Shown here in pieces: positions 33,994 to 42,715 of a DNA stretch of 64,000 nucleotides. How positions within the stretch are numbered: the stretch's first letter is position 1; each line of letters starts with the position of its first letter. This DNA comes from Gemmatimonadota bacterium (GTDB lineage: Bacteria > JAAXHH01), in contig VXTP01000030.1 of the NCBI GenBank assembly GCA_009837395.1, forward strand, positions 207,211 through 271,210. The letters are read 5' to 3'. A model generated the notes under the pieces. That model was not told the origin of the DNA. It did no database searches and saw nothing but the letters and a program-made list of their open reading frames with translations. A program made the translations under genes and the position numbers.

Positions 33994-35094
33994 CTAGGCG
34001 GGATCGTCACCGGACCGCCACGGAACCGGCATGTTCAGCTTATGCAGCTTGGCTTCGAGCTCGTCCCGCTCCCGGCTGCGGCGCAGCTTGCCCGACTTTG
34101 AAATGTACCGGTATTCCACCAGTAGGTCGTTGACTTTTCCGTTATCGCCCGCCTGGATCGCCCGGATGATCTCCCAATCGAGGTGGGTCAGCTGCATCGC
34201 GTTCACGCTGTAGTCCTGAAAGGCCTGCCAGGCGATGGGACACCAGACCGACACGATGCGGTGTCCGATCAGATGGGCGTACTGGCGGATCTCCCACTGG
34301 GCGTGTTCATCCATGCGCAGCAGGAGGAACCGCAGCAGGTTCAGGAGATTCACCTTCCAGTAGGCTTCCGTGTAGGTGGACAGGGGCAGGTCCTTTCGGG
34401 CCTGTTCCCGGGCGATGCCGGCCTCGATACGTTCTTCGTAACGGGTCCGGGCGGCCTCCTGGAGTTCCCGTTCCTTCTCGGAGAAATAGGCGCCCCGTTC
34501 GGTATCGACGAAGCCGCCGCTGCCCTGCCGGTTGCCCTCCGCCTGGAACCGCCAGGCATCAGGTGACGTGGTCTGTGTCGCGTCGATCGCCAACGAGTAG
34601 CGGGTGCTGTACTCGTTGACCGAAGCCGTCCGGTGCCGGATCCACTGCCGCCAGCAATCCATGGGCACACGAAGGTGGAACTTGATGTCGCACATCTCGA
34701 AGGGGGTGGTGTGCTGATGCCGCATGAGATAGCGGATCAGCCCCCGGTCCTGGTGCACCTGGCGGGTACCGGCGCCGTAGGACACGCGCGCGGCCTGCAC
34801 GATGGAATGATCGCTGCCCATGTAGTCCACGACGCGGACGAACCCGTCGTCGAGCACCTTGAAGGGATGACCCAGGATCTCGTCCAGTTCGGGCACTACC
34901 GGACGGTCGAGATGTTGCGCTTCGGTCTGTTCGGGTACTTCGGGTTCTTCGGACACGGCATCCCGCAGTTTTGAGGCGTGGTTTTCCAGGGGAAATCCGG
35001 CGTCCGTTCCGGGTTGCACACCGGCATTCACCACACCGACATTCACCACGGAAATGGACTTGGGGACGTTAACCGGGGCATGCAGGACTGTCAA
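33994..35094 (-). CDS. thyX: Flavin-dependent thymidylate synthase
   Basis: ThyX makes dTMP from dUMP using FAD, NADPH and methylene-tetrahydrofolate. The signature RHRTASVNEYSTRY is intact. FKVLDDGFVRVVDYMGSDHS marks the start of the conserved domain, about 75 residues into the frame. The N-terminal tail is poorly conserved-looking (VVNVGVVNAGV, from 15-bp repeats at 35025-35054). The annotated start is a TTG at 35094, but TTGACA there could equally be a -35 box with TAACGT 17 bases on; translation may begin at one of the GTG codons further in. Overlaps the longest RNase HIII frame by 17 bases. Confidence 0.93.
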   Translation of the reverse strand: MTVLHAPVNVPKSISVVNVGVVNAGVQPGTDAGFPLENHASKLRDAVSEEPEVPEQTEAQHLDRPVVPELDEILGHPFKVLDDGFVRVVDYMGSDHSIVQAARVSYGAGTRQVHQDRGLIRYLMRHQHTTPFEMCDIKFHLRVPMDCWRQWIRHRTASVNEYSTRYSLAIDATQTTSPDAWRFQAEGNRQGSGGFVDTERGAYFSEKERELQEAARTRYEERIEAGIAREQARKDLPLSTYTEAYWKVNLLNLLRFLLLRMDEHAQWEIRQYAHLIGHRIVSVWCPIAWQAFQDYSVNAMQLTHLDWEIIRAIQAGDNGKVNDLLVEYRYISKSGKLRRSRERDELEAKLHKLNMPVPWRSGDDPA

Positions 35095-35231
35095 GGCATT
35101 TTGTGGCCTTCGGCGCGGGGATTCAGATCGATGTTTTTATCGTTGCGCCGCGCATCTGCCGGGCTATCTTCTGTTGCTTAAGCACCCGTTATCAATAACC
35201 AAATTGCTGCTCCGGCAGGGAGGGTTTCTCC

Positions 35232-36119
35232 ATGCCCGAATCGCCTCCTTTCTCCACCATGAGCGAAGAGGAACAGTACCTGTACGACCTGCAGGGCTTT
35301 CTTCACGTGCGAGGTTTCCTGGACGGGGACGAAGTACAGGCAATGAACGCGGCCCTCGACGCCAATCCCGACCGGCTCGGTTCCTACGACGGACCCAACG
35401 AACTCAGCGGCGACTGGAAGGGCAGGCCCTTCGAAGGCAAGTACGCCCCCTTTCGCCACTACGAGGGGATGCTCACCTGGCCGCAGCCCTGGTGCCAGCC
35501 CTTCCGCGACCTCCTTGCCCATCCGAAGATCATACCCTATCTCAATACCCTCTTCGGCCGCGGCTGGAAGCTCGACCACGGTGTCGATGTGCTGGTCGCC
35601 GAAGCGGGTTGCGAGGGACTCAAGATCCACGGATCGGGTAACGCGACCTTCAACGGATCCCGCTACTACCACTATCACAACGGCCGCATGCGCTCGGGCC
35701 TCATCGTGTGCCAGTTCGCCCTGGCGGACGTGGACCCCGGCGCGGGCGGGCTCTGCGTCATCCCGGGCAGCCACAAGGCCAACTTTCCCTGCCCGGAGGA
35801 CATCCTGACCTGGGAGGCCGACCAGGACCTGGTCCATCACATCGTACAGAAGGCGGGCGACCTGGTGATCTTCAACGAGGCCACCGCCCACGGCACACTG
35901 CCCTGGCATGGCAAGCACGACCGGCGGGTCGCCCTGTACCGGTATACGCCCAAGTACCTGCACTACGCCGGCGGCATCTACGAAACCAACCTGCCCGAAT
36001 GGACCGCGGAGCTCACCGAGGCGCAGCGCGCCGTGCTGGAACCGCCTTACATCTATCACCACCCCATCGTGGAAGACGACGGCGAAACCGTCGTGCGACC
36101 GCGGAGAGAGGGCGAGTGA
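35232..36119 (+). CDS. PhyH-like dioxygenase with HNG in place of HxD
   Basis: The 295-residue protein is a PhyH/phytanoyl-CoA dioxygenase relative: DLQGFLHVRGFLDGDEV opens the fold, CVIPGSHKANFPCP is the family strand, and FNEATAHGTLPW carries the distal His. Where the first PhyH enzyme in this window has HYD, this one has YHYHNGRMRSG, so the Asp ligand is missing or replaced by Gly (HNG). Fe/2OG halogenases of the SyrB2/WelO5 type also have Ala or Gly there. GGAGGG lies eight bases before the ATG. Function unknown; a non-redox or altered oxygenase role is possible. Confidence 0.78.
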   Translation: MPESPPFSTMSEEEQYLYDLQGFLHVRGFLDGDEVQAMNAALDANPDRLGSYDGPNELSGDWKGRPFEGKYAPFRHYEGMLTWPQPWCQPFRDLLAHPKIIPYLNTLFGRGWKLDHGVDVLVAEAGCEGLKIHGSGNATFNGSRYYHYHNGRMRSGLIVCQFALADVDPGAGGLCVIPGSHKANFPCPEDILTWEADQDLVHHIVQKAGDLVIFNEATAHGTLPWHGKHDRRVALYRYTPKYLHYAGGIYETNLPEWTAELTEAQRAVLEPPYIYHHPIVEDDGETVVRPRREGE

Positions 36120-36157
36120 GGATTGCGGGGCGAGATCAGGATTAAAAAATTCGACCA

Positions 36158-36263
36158 ATATGTAATGTAAGACTGCAATTGAGGCAGCGGAGATTCCGTT
36201 TCAGTCGCACTTGCTGATCAAGTCAAAGTTGACAGAGTGTGAACTGTGGTTTACATTACGTAT
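36158..36263 (+). promoter_or_regulatory. Promoter and inverted-repeat operator of HigBA-type module
   Basis: TTGACA (36229-36234) and TACATT (36252-36257) are 17 bases apart. An inverted repeat, ATATGTAATGTAA at 36158-36170 and TTACATTACGTAT at 36251-36263 (12 of 13 positions pair), has its right arm over the -10 element. The predicted transcription start is almost at the toxin ATG (36262), so the message may be leaderless. Confidence 0.55.
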
Positions 36264-36558
36264 GATTGAGATAGTAGAAAGTGCCGTATTCAAGCGATGG
36301 GTCCGGGGCCTGCTTGACCGCGGCGCGGTTGCCCGCATCAACGCACGGTTGCGAAACATCTCACTGGGTAATGCAGGGGATGTCAGACCGGTGGGACACG
36401 GTCTGTTAGAGATAAGAACACACCATGGACCGGGCTATCGGATCTATGTCCTTCGCGAAGGAATGCGGATGATCGTACTCTGTGCCGGCGATAAAGACAG
36501 TCAAAGGCGGGATATTGCGACCGCCGTCAGGCTTGCGAAGGAATGGAGGCAGACATGA
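36262..36558 (+). CDS. RelE/HigB-type toxin (TIGR02683-like)
   Basis: The 98-residue protein has the RelE-superfamily order of the 'addiction module killer protein' family: SAVFKRWVRGLLDRGAVARI, then GDVRPVGHGLLEIRTHHGPGYRIYV and a C-terminal VLCAGDKDSQRRDIATAV, where GDK.SQ..DI is the conserved end. Such toxins cut mRNA on the ribosome. The ATG at 36262 is preferred over an upstream ATG at 36211, because the family starts here (MIEI). The gene is toxin-first, followed by its antitoxin through an ATGA overlap. Confidence 0.88.
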   Translation: MIEIVESAVFKRWVRGLLDRGAVARINARLRNISLGNAGDVRPVGHGLLEIRTHHGPGYRIYVLREGMRMIVLCAGDKDSQRRDIATAVRLAKEWRQT

Positions 36559-36842
36559 GCGAAGCATTCGCAAAATGGGACGTTACGGAGCATCTGCACA
36601 GCCCGGAAGACGCACGTCTCTACCTGGAAGCATGCGCGAAAGAGGATCCAGGAGATGGCAGTCTCATTCGAGCCGCGTTGAACGATATCGCCCGGTCGGG
36701 GAACATGACCTGGCTCGCCCGTGAGACAGGAATGAGCCGGGAAGGTCTATACAAAGCCCTGTCAAAAAAAGGCAATCCCGCATTCGCCACGGTGCTACGT
36801 ATCGTACGTGCCCTGGGTCTCCAGGTGCGGTTTACGTCGTGA
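36555..36842 (+). CDS. HigA-type antitoxin (TIGR02684-like)
   Basis: The 95-residue protein opens AKWDVTEHLHSPEDARLYLEA, the family N-terminus, and has a helix-turn-helix (MTWLARETGMSREGLYKALS) for operator binding. It neutralises the toxin encoded upstream and probably represses at the inverted repeat 36158-36263. The start ATG at 36555 overlaps the toxin stop (ATGA) and has GGAGG five bases upstream. The next gene, an SDR dehydrogenase, starts 19 bases later but is unlikely to be part of the module functionally. Confidence 0.88.
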   Translation: MSEAFAKWDVTEHLHSPEDARLYLEACAKEDPGDGSLIRAALNDIARSGNMTWLARETGMSREGLYKALSKKGNPAFATVLRIVRALGLQVRFTS

Positions 36843-36861
36843 TCCATTCAGAAGGTATTTA

Positions 36862-37713
36862 ATGTACAACCTCCACGGGAAAACCGCCCTGGTCACCGGC
36901 GCGGGCGGGGAACGAGGCATCGGCCGGGCCGTCGCCACGCGACTCGCGAAAGAAGGCGCCGACGTCATTGTCAGCGACCGGGTCGCGAATCCCTATCCCG
37001 GCGACTCGACAGAATGGCAGGGGCTGCACTCCGTGGTCAGTGAGATCGAAGCGGCGGGACGCAGCGCAGAGGCCATCCTGGCCGACGTCTCGCAGGCCGA
37101 CCAGGTGGAACGGCTCGTATCCGGCGGGATCGATCGGTTCGGCCGCATCGACATCCTCGTGAACGGCGCCGGCTCCCTGCCGGGCAAGGACCGCGTGCTC
37201 GTCGTCGACATGGAAGAGGAAGCCTGGGACAAGGAGATGAACGTCAACGCCAAGGGCGTATTCCTCATGTGCCGGGCCGCGGCGCGCCACATGATCGAAC
37301 GGGGAGAGGGCGGCAAGATCATCAATATCGCCTCCACGTCGGGCAAAATCGGGCGGAAGCGGTTCTCGGCCTACTGCGCGTCCAAGGCGGCCATCATCCG
37401 GTTCACCCAGGCCCTGGCGCAGGAACTCGGTCCCCACGGGATCAACGTCAACTCGGTGTCGCCTACCGCGGTCGATACGGAACGCCTGGGATTCATCGAA
37501 GAGGCCGTATCCGACGGCGCCGTCCAGGGTACATCGTGGAAAAACAGCGAGGCCCACCGGACGTTCATCCAGGAGAAGGCCGGGATTTCACCCCTGGGAC
37601 GAGTGGCACGGAGCGAAGACGTGGCGCAAACGGTCGCCTTCCTGGCCTCACCGGAGTCCGACTACCTCACGGCCGTGGACCTGGTAGTGGCGGGCGGCGC
37701 GGAGATCTTCTGA
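36862..37713 (+). CDS. SDR family oxidoreductase (first of pair)
   Basis: The 283-residue protein is a classical short-chain dehydrogenase: VTGAGGERGIGRAVA (NAD(P)-binding Gly motif), NGAGSLP in place of NNAG, and the active site SxnK tetrad in IASTSGK and YCASKAAIIRF. The C-terminus GRVARSEDVAQTVAFLASPE is typical. The ATG at 36862 has AAGG upstream; an earlier ATG at 36808 lies in the antitoxin gene. It overlaps the second SDR gene by one base (TGATG), so both probably act in one pathway, such as sugar-acid oxidation. Confidence 0.9.
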   Translation: MYNLHGKTALVTGAGGERGIGRAVATRLAKEGADVIVSDRVANPYPGDSTEWQGLHSVVSEIEAAGRSAEAILADVSQADQVERLVSGGIDRFGRIDILVNGAGSLPGKDRVLVVDMEEEAWDKEMNVNAKGVFLMCRAAARHMIERGEGGKIINIASTSGKIGRKRFSAYCASKAAIIRFTQALAQELGPHGINVNSVSPTAVDTERLGFIEEAVSDGAVQGTSWKNSEAHRTFIQEKAGISPLGRVARSEDVAQTVAFLASPESDYLTAVDLVVAGGAEIF

Positions 37714-38555
37714 TGACCCCTCGTAAACCCCGCCTGGACGGCAAGGTGGCCGTCGTGACGGGCGCGGGCACGCAAAGCGACGTGGCGGGCACCGGGCAGG
37801 CGACCGCCGTGCTCCTGGCCCGGGAAGGCGCGAAGGTGCTGCTGGCGGACCGAAGCGCGGAGAACGCCGGAAGGACGCTGGCCGTCATCGAGGAAGAAGG
37901 GGGTACGGCGTCGGTCTTCGCCGGGGACGTGACCCGGTCGGCAGACTGCCGGGTCATGGCCGAAACCGCGGCGGACCGGTACGGCGGACTGCACATCCTC
38001 TTCAACAACGTGGGGCTCAGCTATCCCGGCACAGTGGTGGACGTGCGCGAGGAGCACTGGGACGAGATCATGGCGGTGAACCTCAAGGCCATGATGCTCG
38101 CGAGCCGGTTCGCCATACCGTTGATGATGGATTCCGGCGGCGGATCCATTATCAACGTGGCGTCCATCGACGGATTCCGGAGCGGATGGTCGTACAACGT
38201 CGCCTACGAAACCTCCAAGGGAGGGGTCATTGCCCTGACGATCAACATGGCGGTACAGCACGGCAGGGACGGGATCCGCGTGAACTGCATCGCTCCGGGG
38301 CACCTGCACGGGTCTTTCACCGCCGGGCTGTCGGATGCGCACCGGGAACTCCGTTGGCGTTCCACACCGCTCGGCACCGAGGGCACGGCCTGGGACGTGG
38401 CCCACGCGGCCGTTTTCCTGGCCGGCGACGAATCTCGCTGGATCACGGGGATCACGCTCCCGGTCGATGCGGGCTCCTCCATCGCGCTGCCCCTATCGGT
38501 CCTGCCCAGGGACGAAGGCGGAATCCTCCCCGACGCCAAAAGTGCCCGATACTGA
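37713..38555 (+). CDS. SDR family oxidoreductase (second of pair)
   Basis: The 280-residue protein has VTGAGTQSDVAGTGQATAVL as the cofactor loop (an extended Gly motif), FNNVGLSYPG, and the active site in VASIDGF and YETSKGGVIAL. It is translationally coupled to the first SDR gene (TGATG). It ends ALPLSVLPRDEGG after the usual GITLPVDAG loop. Two dissimilar SDR enzymes in tandem may act on successive alcohol positions of one substrate; this is inference. Confidence 0.9.
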   Translation: MTPRKPRLDGKVAVVTGAGTQSDVAGTGQATAVLLAREGAKVLLADRSAENAGRTLAVIEEEGGTASVFAGDVTRSADCRVMAETAADRYGGLHILFNNVGLSYPGTVVDVREEHWDEIMAVNLKAMMLASRFAIPLMMDSGGGSIINVASIDGFRSGWSYNVAYETSKGGVIALTINMAVQHGRDGIRVNCIAPGHLHGSFTAGLSDAHRELRWRSTPLGTEGTAWDVAHAAVFLAGDESRWITGITLPVDAGSSIALPLSVLPRDEGGILPDAKSARY

Positions 38556-38605
38556 CCTTAAACCGTCCTTTAACCGTCTCCCGGTTGGAAATACCTGACA
38601 ACACA

Positions 38606-38650
38606 AAGCCGATCCACCCCGTCCGATTGTTGAACGGGGAGAACCGGCTT
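38606..38650. terminator. Bidirectional hairpin between convergent genes
   Basis: AAGCCG (38606-38611) pairs with CGGCTT (38645-38650) and, inside, CCCCGT (38617-38622) with ACGGGG (38634-38639). It lies between the SDR gene and the convergent lipoprotein gene. There is no T-run, so intrinsic termination is not certain. Confidence 0.4.
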
Positions 38651-38694
38651 CATGGTAATTCATTGCCAATGGCGGTCCGGTCGACGGGACCGTG

Positions 38695-39552
38695 TCAAGG
38701 CCTATGGGGCTTCATGCGGGGCTGCTTACGGGACGAACGTTCTTTCTCCGGCGGTGGTGGAGGTGGCGGCTTCACCTCGCGCGGTTCGTCCCTCGGTGGC
38801 GGCGGTGGAGGCCTGTCGGGTGGCCGGTTATCCTTCGGAGGGGACGGCGCCACGATCGGCGGTTCATCCTTGGGTGTCGAAGGACTGACCGGTCGCCGGT
38901 CATCCCGTCGTGGCGGAGGTTTCGCCGTCGGCCGGTTGTCCCGTCGAGGCGATCGATAGACGGTCGGCCGGTCATACGGCCGGCGGGGCCGGTACACGGT
39001 CGGCCGACCGTAAGACGAACGGGGTCGAAAGACGGTTGGCCAGCTCTCCCCTTGATGGGGTATTACAAAGTTTGACAGGTCATCCGAATGCCTGATCGCA
39101 ATTGCGTCGATCCTGAGCGTGTACGCTTCGTTACTCCGGTCCGCGTCCGTTTTCTCGCCGGAAAAAAACCGGGCCACGTTTTCGAGTTCGGAATACAGGG
39201 AGACTTCCTCTCTGGTGACCTCCGCTTTGACGATTAGCAGCCTGTTCGCCCCGATTTGCGATGCTCTCAGGCGCAACTTATTGACGAGGGCCTCCTTCGA
39301 CGTCCCCGTGACGTGAATGGCCGCGACGCGGATGTAGGAGCCGGGTCCCAGTTCAGACATGTTGAAGATGGTCTCCACGTCGAAGTACCCGACCGATGGA
39401 AACGCGCCTGGGCTGTCCAGCCAGATCACCGTCGTTTCCGATCCGTCTGACGGGTCAGTACGGCGCGAGTCGCCGGGCCCGCCTGAACCGAGCTGGCTGT
39501 AAGACGAGCATCCGGCGAAAATCATGGCAAATGCGAATACCAGACAGCGCAT
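38695..39552 (-). CDS. Lipoprotein with Pro/Arg-rich repetitive tail
   Basis: The 285-residue protein has a lipoprotein signal (FAMIFAGC, Cys15). Residues about 35-160 form a small folded domain with VIWLDSPGAFPSVGYFDVET and YTLRIDAIAIR. The C-terminal 125 residues are disordered: three units of RPTVYRPRRPYD type (36-bp repeats at about 38935-39043) followed by Pro runs. It is likely anchored in the outer membrane with the tail reaching through the periplasm or outside. GGAGG lies seven bases before the ATG. I do not recognise the folded domain. Confidence 0.65.
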   Translation of the reverse strand: MRCLVFAFAMIFAGCSSYSQLGSGGPGDSRRTDPSDGSETTVIWLDSPGAFPSVGYFDVETIFNMSELGPGSYIRVAAIHVTGTSKEALVNKLRLRASQIGANRLLIVKAEVTREEVSLYSELENVARFFSGEKTDADRSNEAYTLRIDAIAIRHSDDLSNFVIPHQGESWPTVFRPRSSYGRPTVYRPRRPYDRPTVYRSPRRDNRPTAKPPPRRDDRRPVSPSTPKDEPPIVAPSPPKDNRPPDRPPPPPPRDEPREVKPPPPPPPEKERSSRKQPRMKPHRP

Positions 39553-39720
39553 TGTAGACCTCCTGCCTTCGGAGTCGCGGAATAGGCAGTATCGGAATCT
39601 GGGATTACCGAGAATGAGTCGCTGTATGATTGTAATGTACTAACTATTTGCCAAACAGGAAACAACTTCTGTTGGAGGCCAGGCGTCCGGAGACTGGGTG
39701 GCAGTGACCTTCGCCTGCCT

Positions 39721-41394
39721 TCATTCCGGCACGTAGGCTTTGGGCGCCATGGCGTCGATATCGGTGGCCACGTCGACGACGACCGGTCCGTCCGCGGCAA
39801 GCGCTTCTTCGAGCGCCGGCCGGATCAGCTCCGGGTCCTCCACGCGTATTCCATTGCATCCCATGGACTTAGCCACTCCGGCAAAATCGATGTCCTCGAA
39901 TACCCACAGGTCGTCCGACCCCTGATCCCGCCTACCGCTCGCATCTTCGAAAGCGTCCCGGCACTGGTTGAAGGACCGGTTGTTGTTGATCACCGTGACG
40001 GTGTTGATCCCGAATCGGGCGGCCGTCTCGAGTTCCCCGAGATGGTACCAGAATCCGCCGTCGCCGGTGAAGCAGATGACGGGACGGTCCGGCGCCGCGC
40101 ACTTGGCGCCCATGGCCGCGGGGAAGGCCCAGCCCAGGGACCCGGCGCAGCGGAGATAGGTCTGTCCCGGCTCCGTGATCTCGATCATGGCGCCCGTCCA
40201 CATGCCGGCGTGGCCCGTGTCCGACAGGAGTATAGCGTCGGACGGTAGAAACTCAGTGATTTCACGGCAAAGCCGCTCGGGGCGGATGGGCACGGCGCCG
40301 GATCCGAGCAATCCGTCGAACTCGGTCCGCCACCGGTCGACGAGCACACGCACGCGCTCCGTCCATGCCATCCGGTCCGGGACCGGAGCCACGGCCTCGA
40401 TGAGGCGTTCCAGTGTCGCCTTCGCGTCACCCTGGATGGCGACTTCGGCCGGATAGTTGCGGCCGATCTGGGCGGGGTCCACGTCGATCTGTATAGACGG
40501 CGTTCCCTGCCGGGGAATTTGCCAGAAGTGGCTGACCTGCCCGCCCGTATGGCTGCCCACGAAGACCACGAGGTCCGCCTCCGAGACGATCTCGTTGGCG
40601 CACTTACGGGAGTAGGTGCCCACCACGCCTGCGGAAAGCGGGTTATTCTCCGGTATGGTACCCTTGGCATTCAGGGACGTCGCTACTGGGATGGAGAGCT
40701 TCTCCGCCAGCCGGACTACTTCGGCCTGTGCGCCCGATGCGGTAACACCTCCGCCCGCGACCAGCACAGGTCGTTCCGATTGCGTGATGCGTTGCGCAGC
40801 CTCCGCGACTCGCCCGGGCTCCGGTTCGGGACGGAAAGCCGGATACCGGGCAAAGGACGCCTCCACGGTCAAATCGGCATCGAGCTTCGACCCCGCCGCG
40901 AGATCGCCGGACAGGCCCAGAAAGTCCAGGTGGACCGGACGGGGCGCGCCCGTGGTGGCCTCGCGGAAGGCCTGGCGCAGCAGGAAGGGGATCTGTTCCA
41001 CGCTGTCCACGTAGGCATTGAACTTGGTGACCGGATCGTAGAGGGGGCGGTGGTCGACCTCCTGGTAGGCTTGTCGGTAGAGGTAGTGGGGCATCCAGCG
41101 GCCCGTGACGGCGATGACCGGCGAACACGCGAGCCAGGCGTCCTGGAGTCCGGCGGCGAGATTGGCCGCGCCCACGGACTGCGCCATGGCGATGCCGGGA
41201 CCGTGGGCGACCCGCGCGTAACCGTCGGCCATGTACGCGGCGGCCTTCTCGGAATGGCACCGAATCCGCCGGATGCCCAGTTTCTCCATCTCCACCAAGG
41301 CGCCGTCCAGGACGTAGGGAACGTGGAAGACGGCCCGGATCCCGTAGCCGCGCAGCATCTCGGCGATGTACCGGTAGCCGGTCATTTCAGGCAT
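39721..41394 (-). CDS. Thiamine-pyrophosphate enzyme (acetolactate synthase-like)
   Basis: The 557-residue protein has the three-domain ThDP fold: the N-terminal PYR domain with HSEKAAAYMADGYARV (catalytic Glu in HxEKAA), the central domain with AGGGVTASG, and the C-terminal PP domain with the ThDP motif GDGGFWYHLGELETAARFGIN then NNN. It resembles acetolactate synthase/benzoylformate decarboxylase-type enzymes that act on 2-oxo acids. No regulatory subunit gene is adjacent, so a catabolic 2-oxo-acid role is more likely than branched-chain synthesis (inference). GAGG lies seven bases before the ATG. Confidence 0.88.
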   Translation of the reverse strand: MPEMTGYRYIAEMLRGYGIRAVFHVPYVLDGALVEMEKLGIRRIRCHSEKAAAYMADGYARVAHGPGIAMAQSVGAANLAAGLQDAWLACSPVIAVTGRWMPHYLYRQAYQEVDHRPLYDPVTKFNAYVDSVEQIPFLLRQAFREATTGAPRPVHLDFLGLSGDLAAGSKLDADLTVEASFARYPAFRPEPEPGRVAEAAQRITQSERPVLVAGGGVTASGAQAEVVRLAEKLSIPVATSLNAKGTIPENNPLSAGVVGTYSRKCANEIVSEADLVVFVGSHTGGQVSHFWQIPRQGTPSIQIDVDPAQIGRNYPAEVAIQGDAKATLERLIEAVAPVPDRMAWTERVRVLVDRWRTEFDGLLGSGAVPIRPERLCREITEFLPSDAILLSDTGHAGMWTGAMIEITEPGQTYLRCAGSLGWAFPAAMGAKCAAPDRPVICFTGDGGFWYHLGELETAARFGINTVTVINNNRSFNQCRDAFEDASGRRDQGSDDLWVFEDIDFAGVAKSMGCNGIRVEDPELIRPALEEALAADGPVVVDVATDIDAMAPKAYVPE

Positions 41395-41520
41395 AGGGTT
41401 CCTCAGTCAGGTGTTTTATGGTAAGATTGGCCTGAGGCGTTACACCGCGGATCTCTTGTCACTGCGGATCTTTCGCCACATGTGACCCAACGCAGTAGAG
41501 GATTCAGACGGTGGATTGGC

Positions 41521-41558
41521 ACAAACAAAAACAGGGGCGGTCTAAGGAACCGCCCCTG
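41521..41558 (-). terminator. Intrinsic terminator of tRNA-fMet
   Basis: On the minus strand, a perfect 10-bp stem (CAGGGGCGGT with ACCGCCCCTG, 41532-41541 and 41549-41558) with a seven-base loop is followed by TTTTTGTTTGT. It starts 12 bases past the tRNA 3' end. Confidence 0.92.
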
Positions 41559-41569
41559 ATCGACCAAAG

Positions 41570-41643
<74 letters not shown>

Positions 41644-41656
41644 TCGTCTATCCAAT

Positions 41657-41684
41657 AAAATACGGTATTCGCGGTCTCTGTCAA
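41657..41684 (-). promoter_or_regulatory. Promoter of tRNA-fMet
   Basis: On the minus strand, TTGACA (41684-41679) and TATTTT (41662-41657) are 16 bases apart. Transcription would begin near 41650, seven bases before the tRNA. The -35 element overlaps the stop of the oxidoreductase gene. Confidence 0.7.
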
Positions 41685-42715
41685 CTGCTTTTTGCCGAAT
41701 GCGGCACATCCGTCATCGCCGATCCATCGGTGATGCCGCACCCCGCGTAGAGGGTGCGCTGCACCGCCATATCGTGGTCCAGGGTGTAGTCCGGTTCCTT
41801 CGCGCCGGATATACAGGCCGCGAGTTCGGTCAGCAGTGAAGGCGGCCCCGGCTGCGTGGGAACGGTCACCTCCTGCCATCCTGCCGCATAGTCTTCGAAG
41901 TCATCCGCCAGCGATAGTGTCAGGTTGTTCGAACCGATCGGCGTGTGGATGGCCGTGCCCTTCGTGCCGTACAACTCGATGCGCCGGGTCAGCCCGCTCT
42001 CCACGTGCATGGACGCGGTGTCGATCGTGCCCAGGCCGCCGCCGTCGAACCGGTGGACGACCACCGCGTTGTCGACGTGTTTCCGTTCGCCGTAAAACTG
42101 CCCGAACGTGGCGTCCACCTGCCGCGGCTTGCCCATGAACGTCACCATGATGTCGACCAGGTGACCGGCCATTTCGAAATAGAGGGATCCCTTGTACCGG
42201 TCGAGTTCCTCCACCAGCCGGGCGTGGTAACCCATGGGCTTCGGGATGTGCCCCCTGAAGTAGAATAGATCGCCCAGCGCGCCAGCCCTGGAGAGCCGGA
42301 TCATTTCGGCGATCACCGGGTTGTACCGCCACATGTAGGCCATCTGAAGGTGCAGATGCTTGTGCCGCGCCGTGTCGTGCAACCGCTCGAGCCGGGCCAT
42401 GTTCACGCCCGCCGGCTTTTCGAGCAGCACGTGCTTGTCCGCTGCCAGTGCCCGTTCGGCGTAGTCCAGGTTCTCCGAGACGCGGCCCTCGCAGATGATC
42501 GCTTCCGCATCGCTGTCCAACGCCTGCTCGATGGAATCGAAGACGGGGATGTCCGGTAGATCTGCCGCCCAGTCGCCCAGCTTCGAATTCCGGATCGCGG
42601 GATCCGGCTCGTAGGCGCCGACGAGCTGAAATTCATCGGGCCGGCTCGCGGCATCACGGATATGCATGACGGTGTGGCTGTGCCAGAGGCCCAGGTACGC
42701 GAATTTCAGGGGCAT
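41681..42715 (-). CDS. Gfo/Idh/MocA family oxidoreductase
   Basis: The 344-residue protein has a Rossmann N-terminal domain with FAYLGLWHSH (NAD loop, not the usual GxGxxG), AIICEGRVSENLDYA and the conserved VLLEKPAGVNMARLE (EKP). The C-terminal domain has AYMWRYNPVIAEMI and GYHARLVEELDR. Such enzymes oxidise or reduce sugars and related polyols with NAD(P). The ATG at 42715 is preferred over 42757 because of AAGGAA upstream and the family start (MPLKFAYLG). Ends three bases into the tRNA promoter. Substrate unknown. Confidence 0.9.
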   Translation of the reverse strand: MPLKFAYLGLWHSHTVMHIRDAASRPDEFQLVGAYEPDPAIRNSKLGDWAADLPDIPVFDSIEQALDSDAEAIICEGRVSENLDYAERALAADKHVLLEKPAGVNMARLERLHDTARHKHLHLQMAYMWRYNPVIAEMIRLSRAGALGDLFYFRGHIPKPMGYHARLVEELDRYKGSLYFEMAGHLVDIMVTFMGKPRQVDATFGQFYGERKHVDNAVVVHRFDGGGLGTIDTASMHVESGLTRRIELYGTKGTAIHTPIGSNNLTLSLADDFEDYAAGWQEVTVPTQPGPPSLLTELAACISGAKEPDYTLDHDMAVQRTLYAGCGITDGSAMTDVPHSAKSS

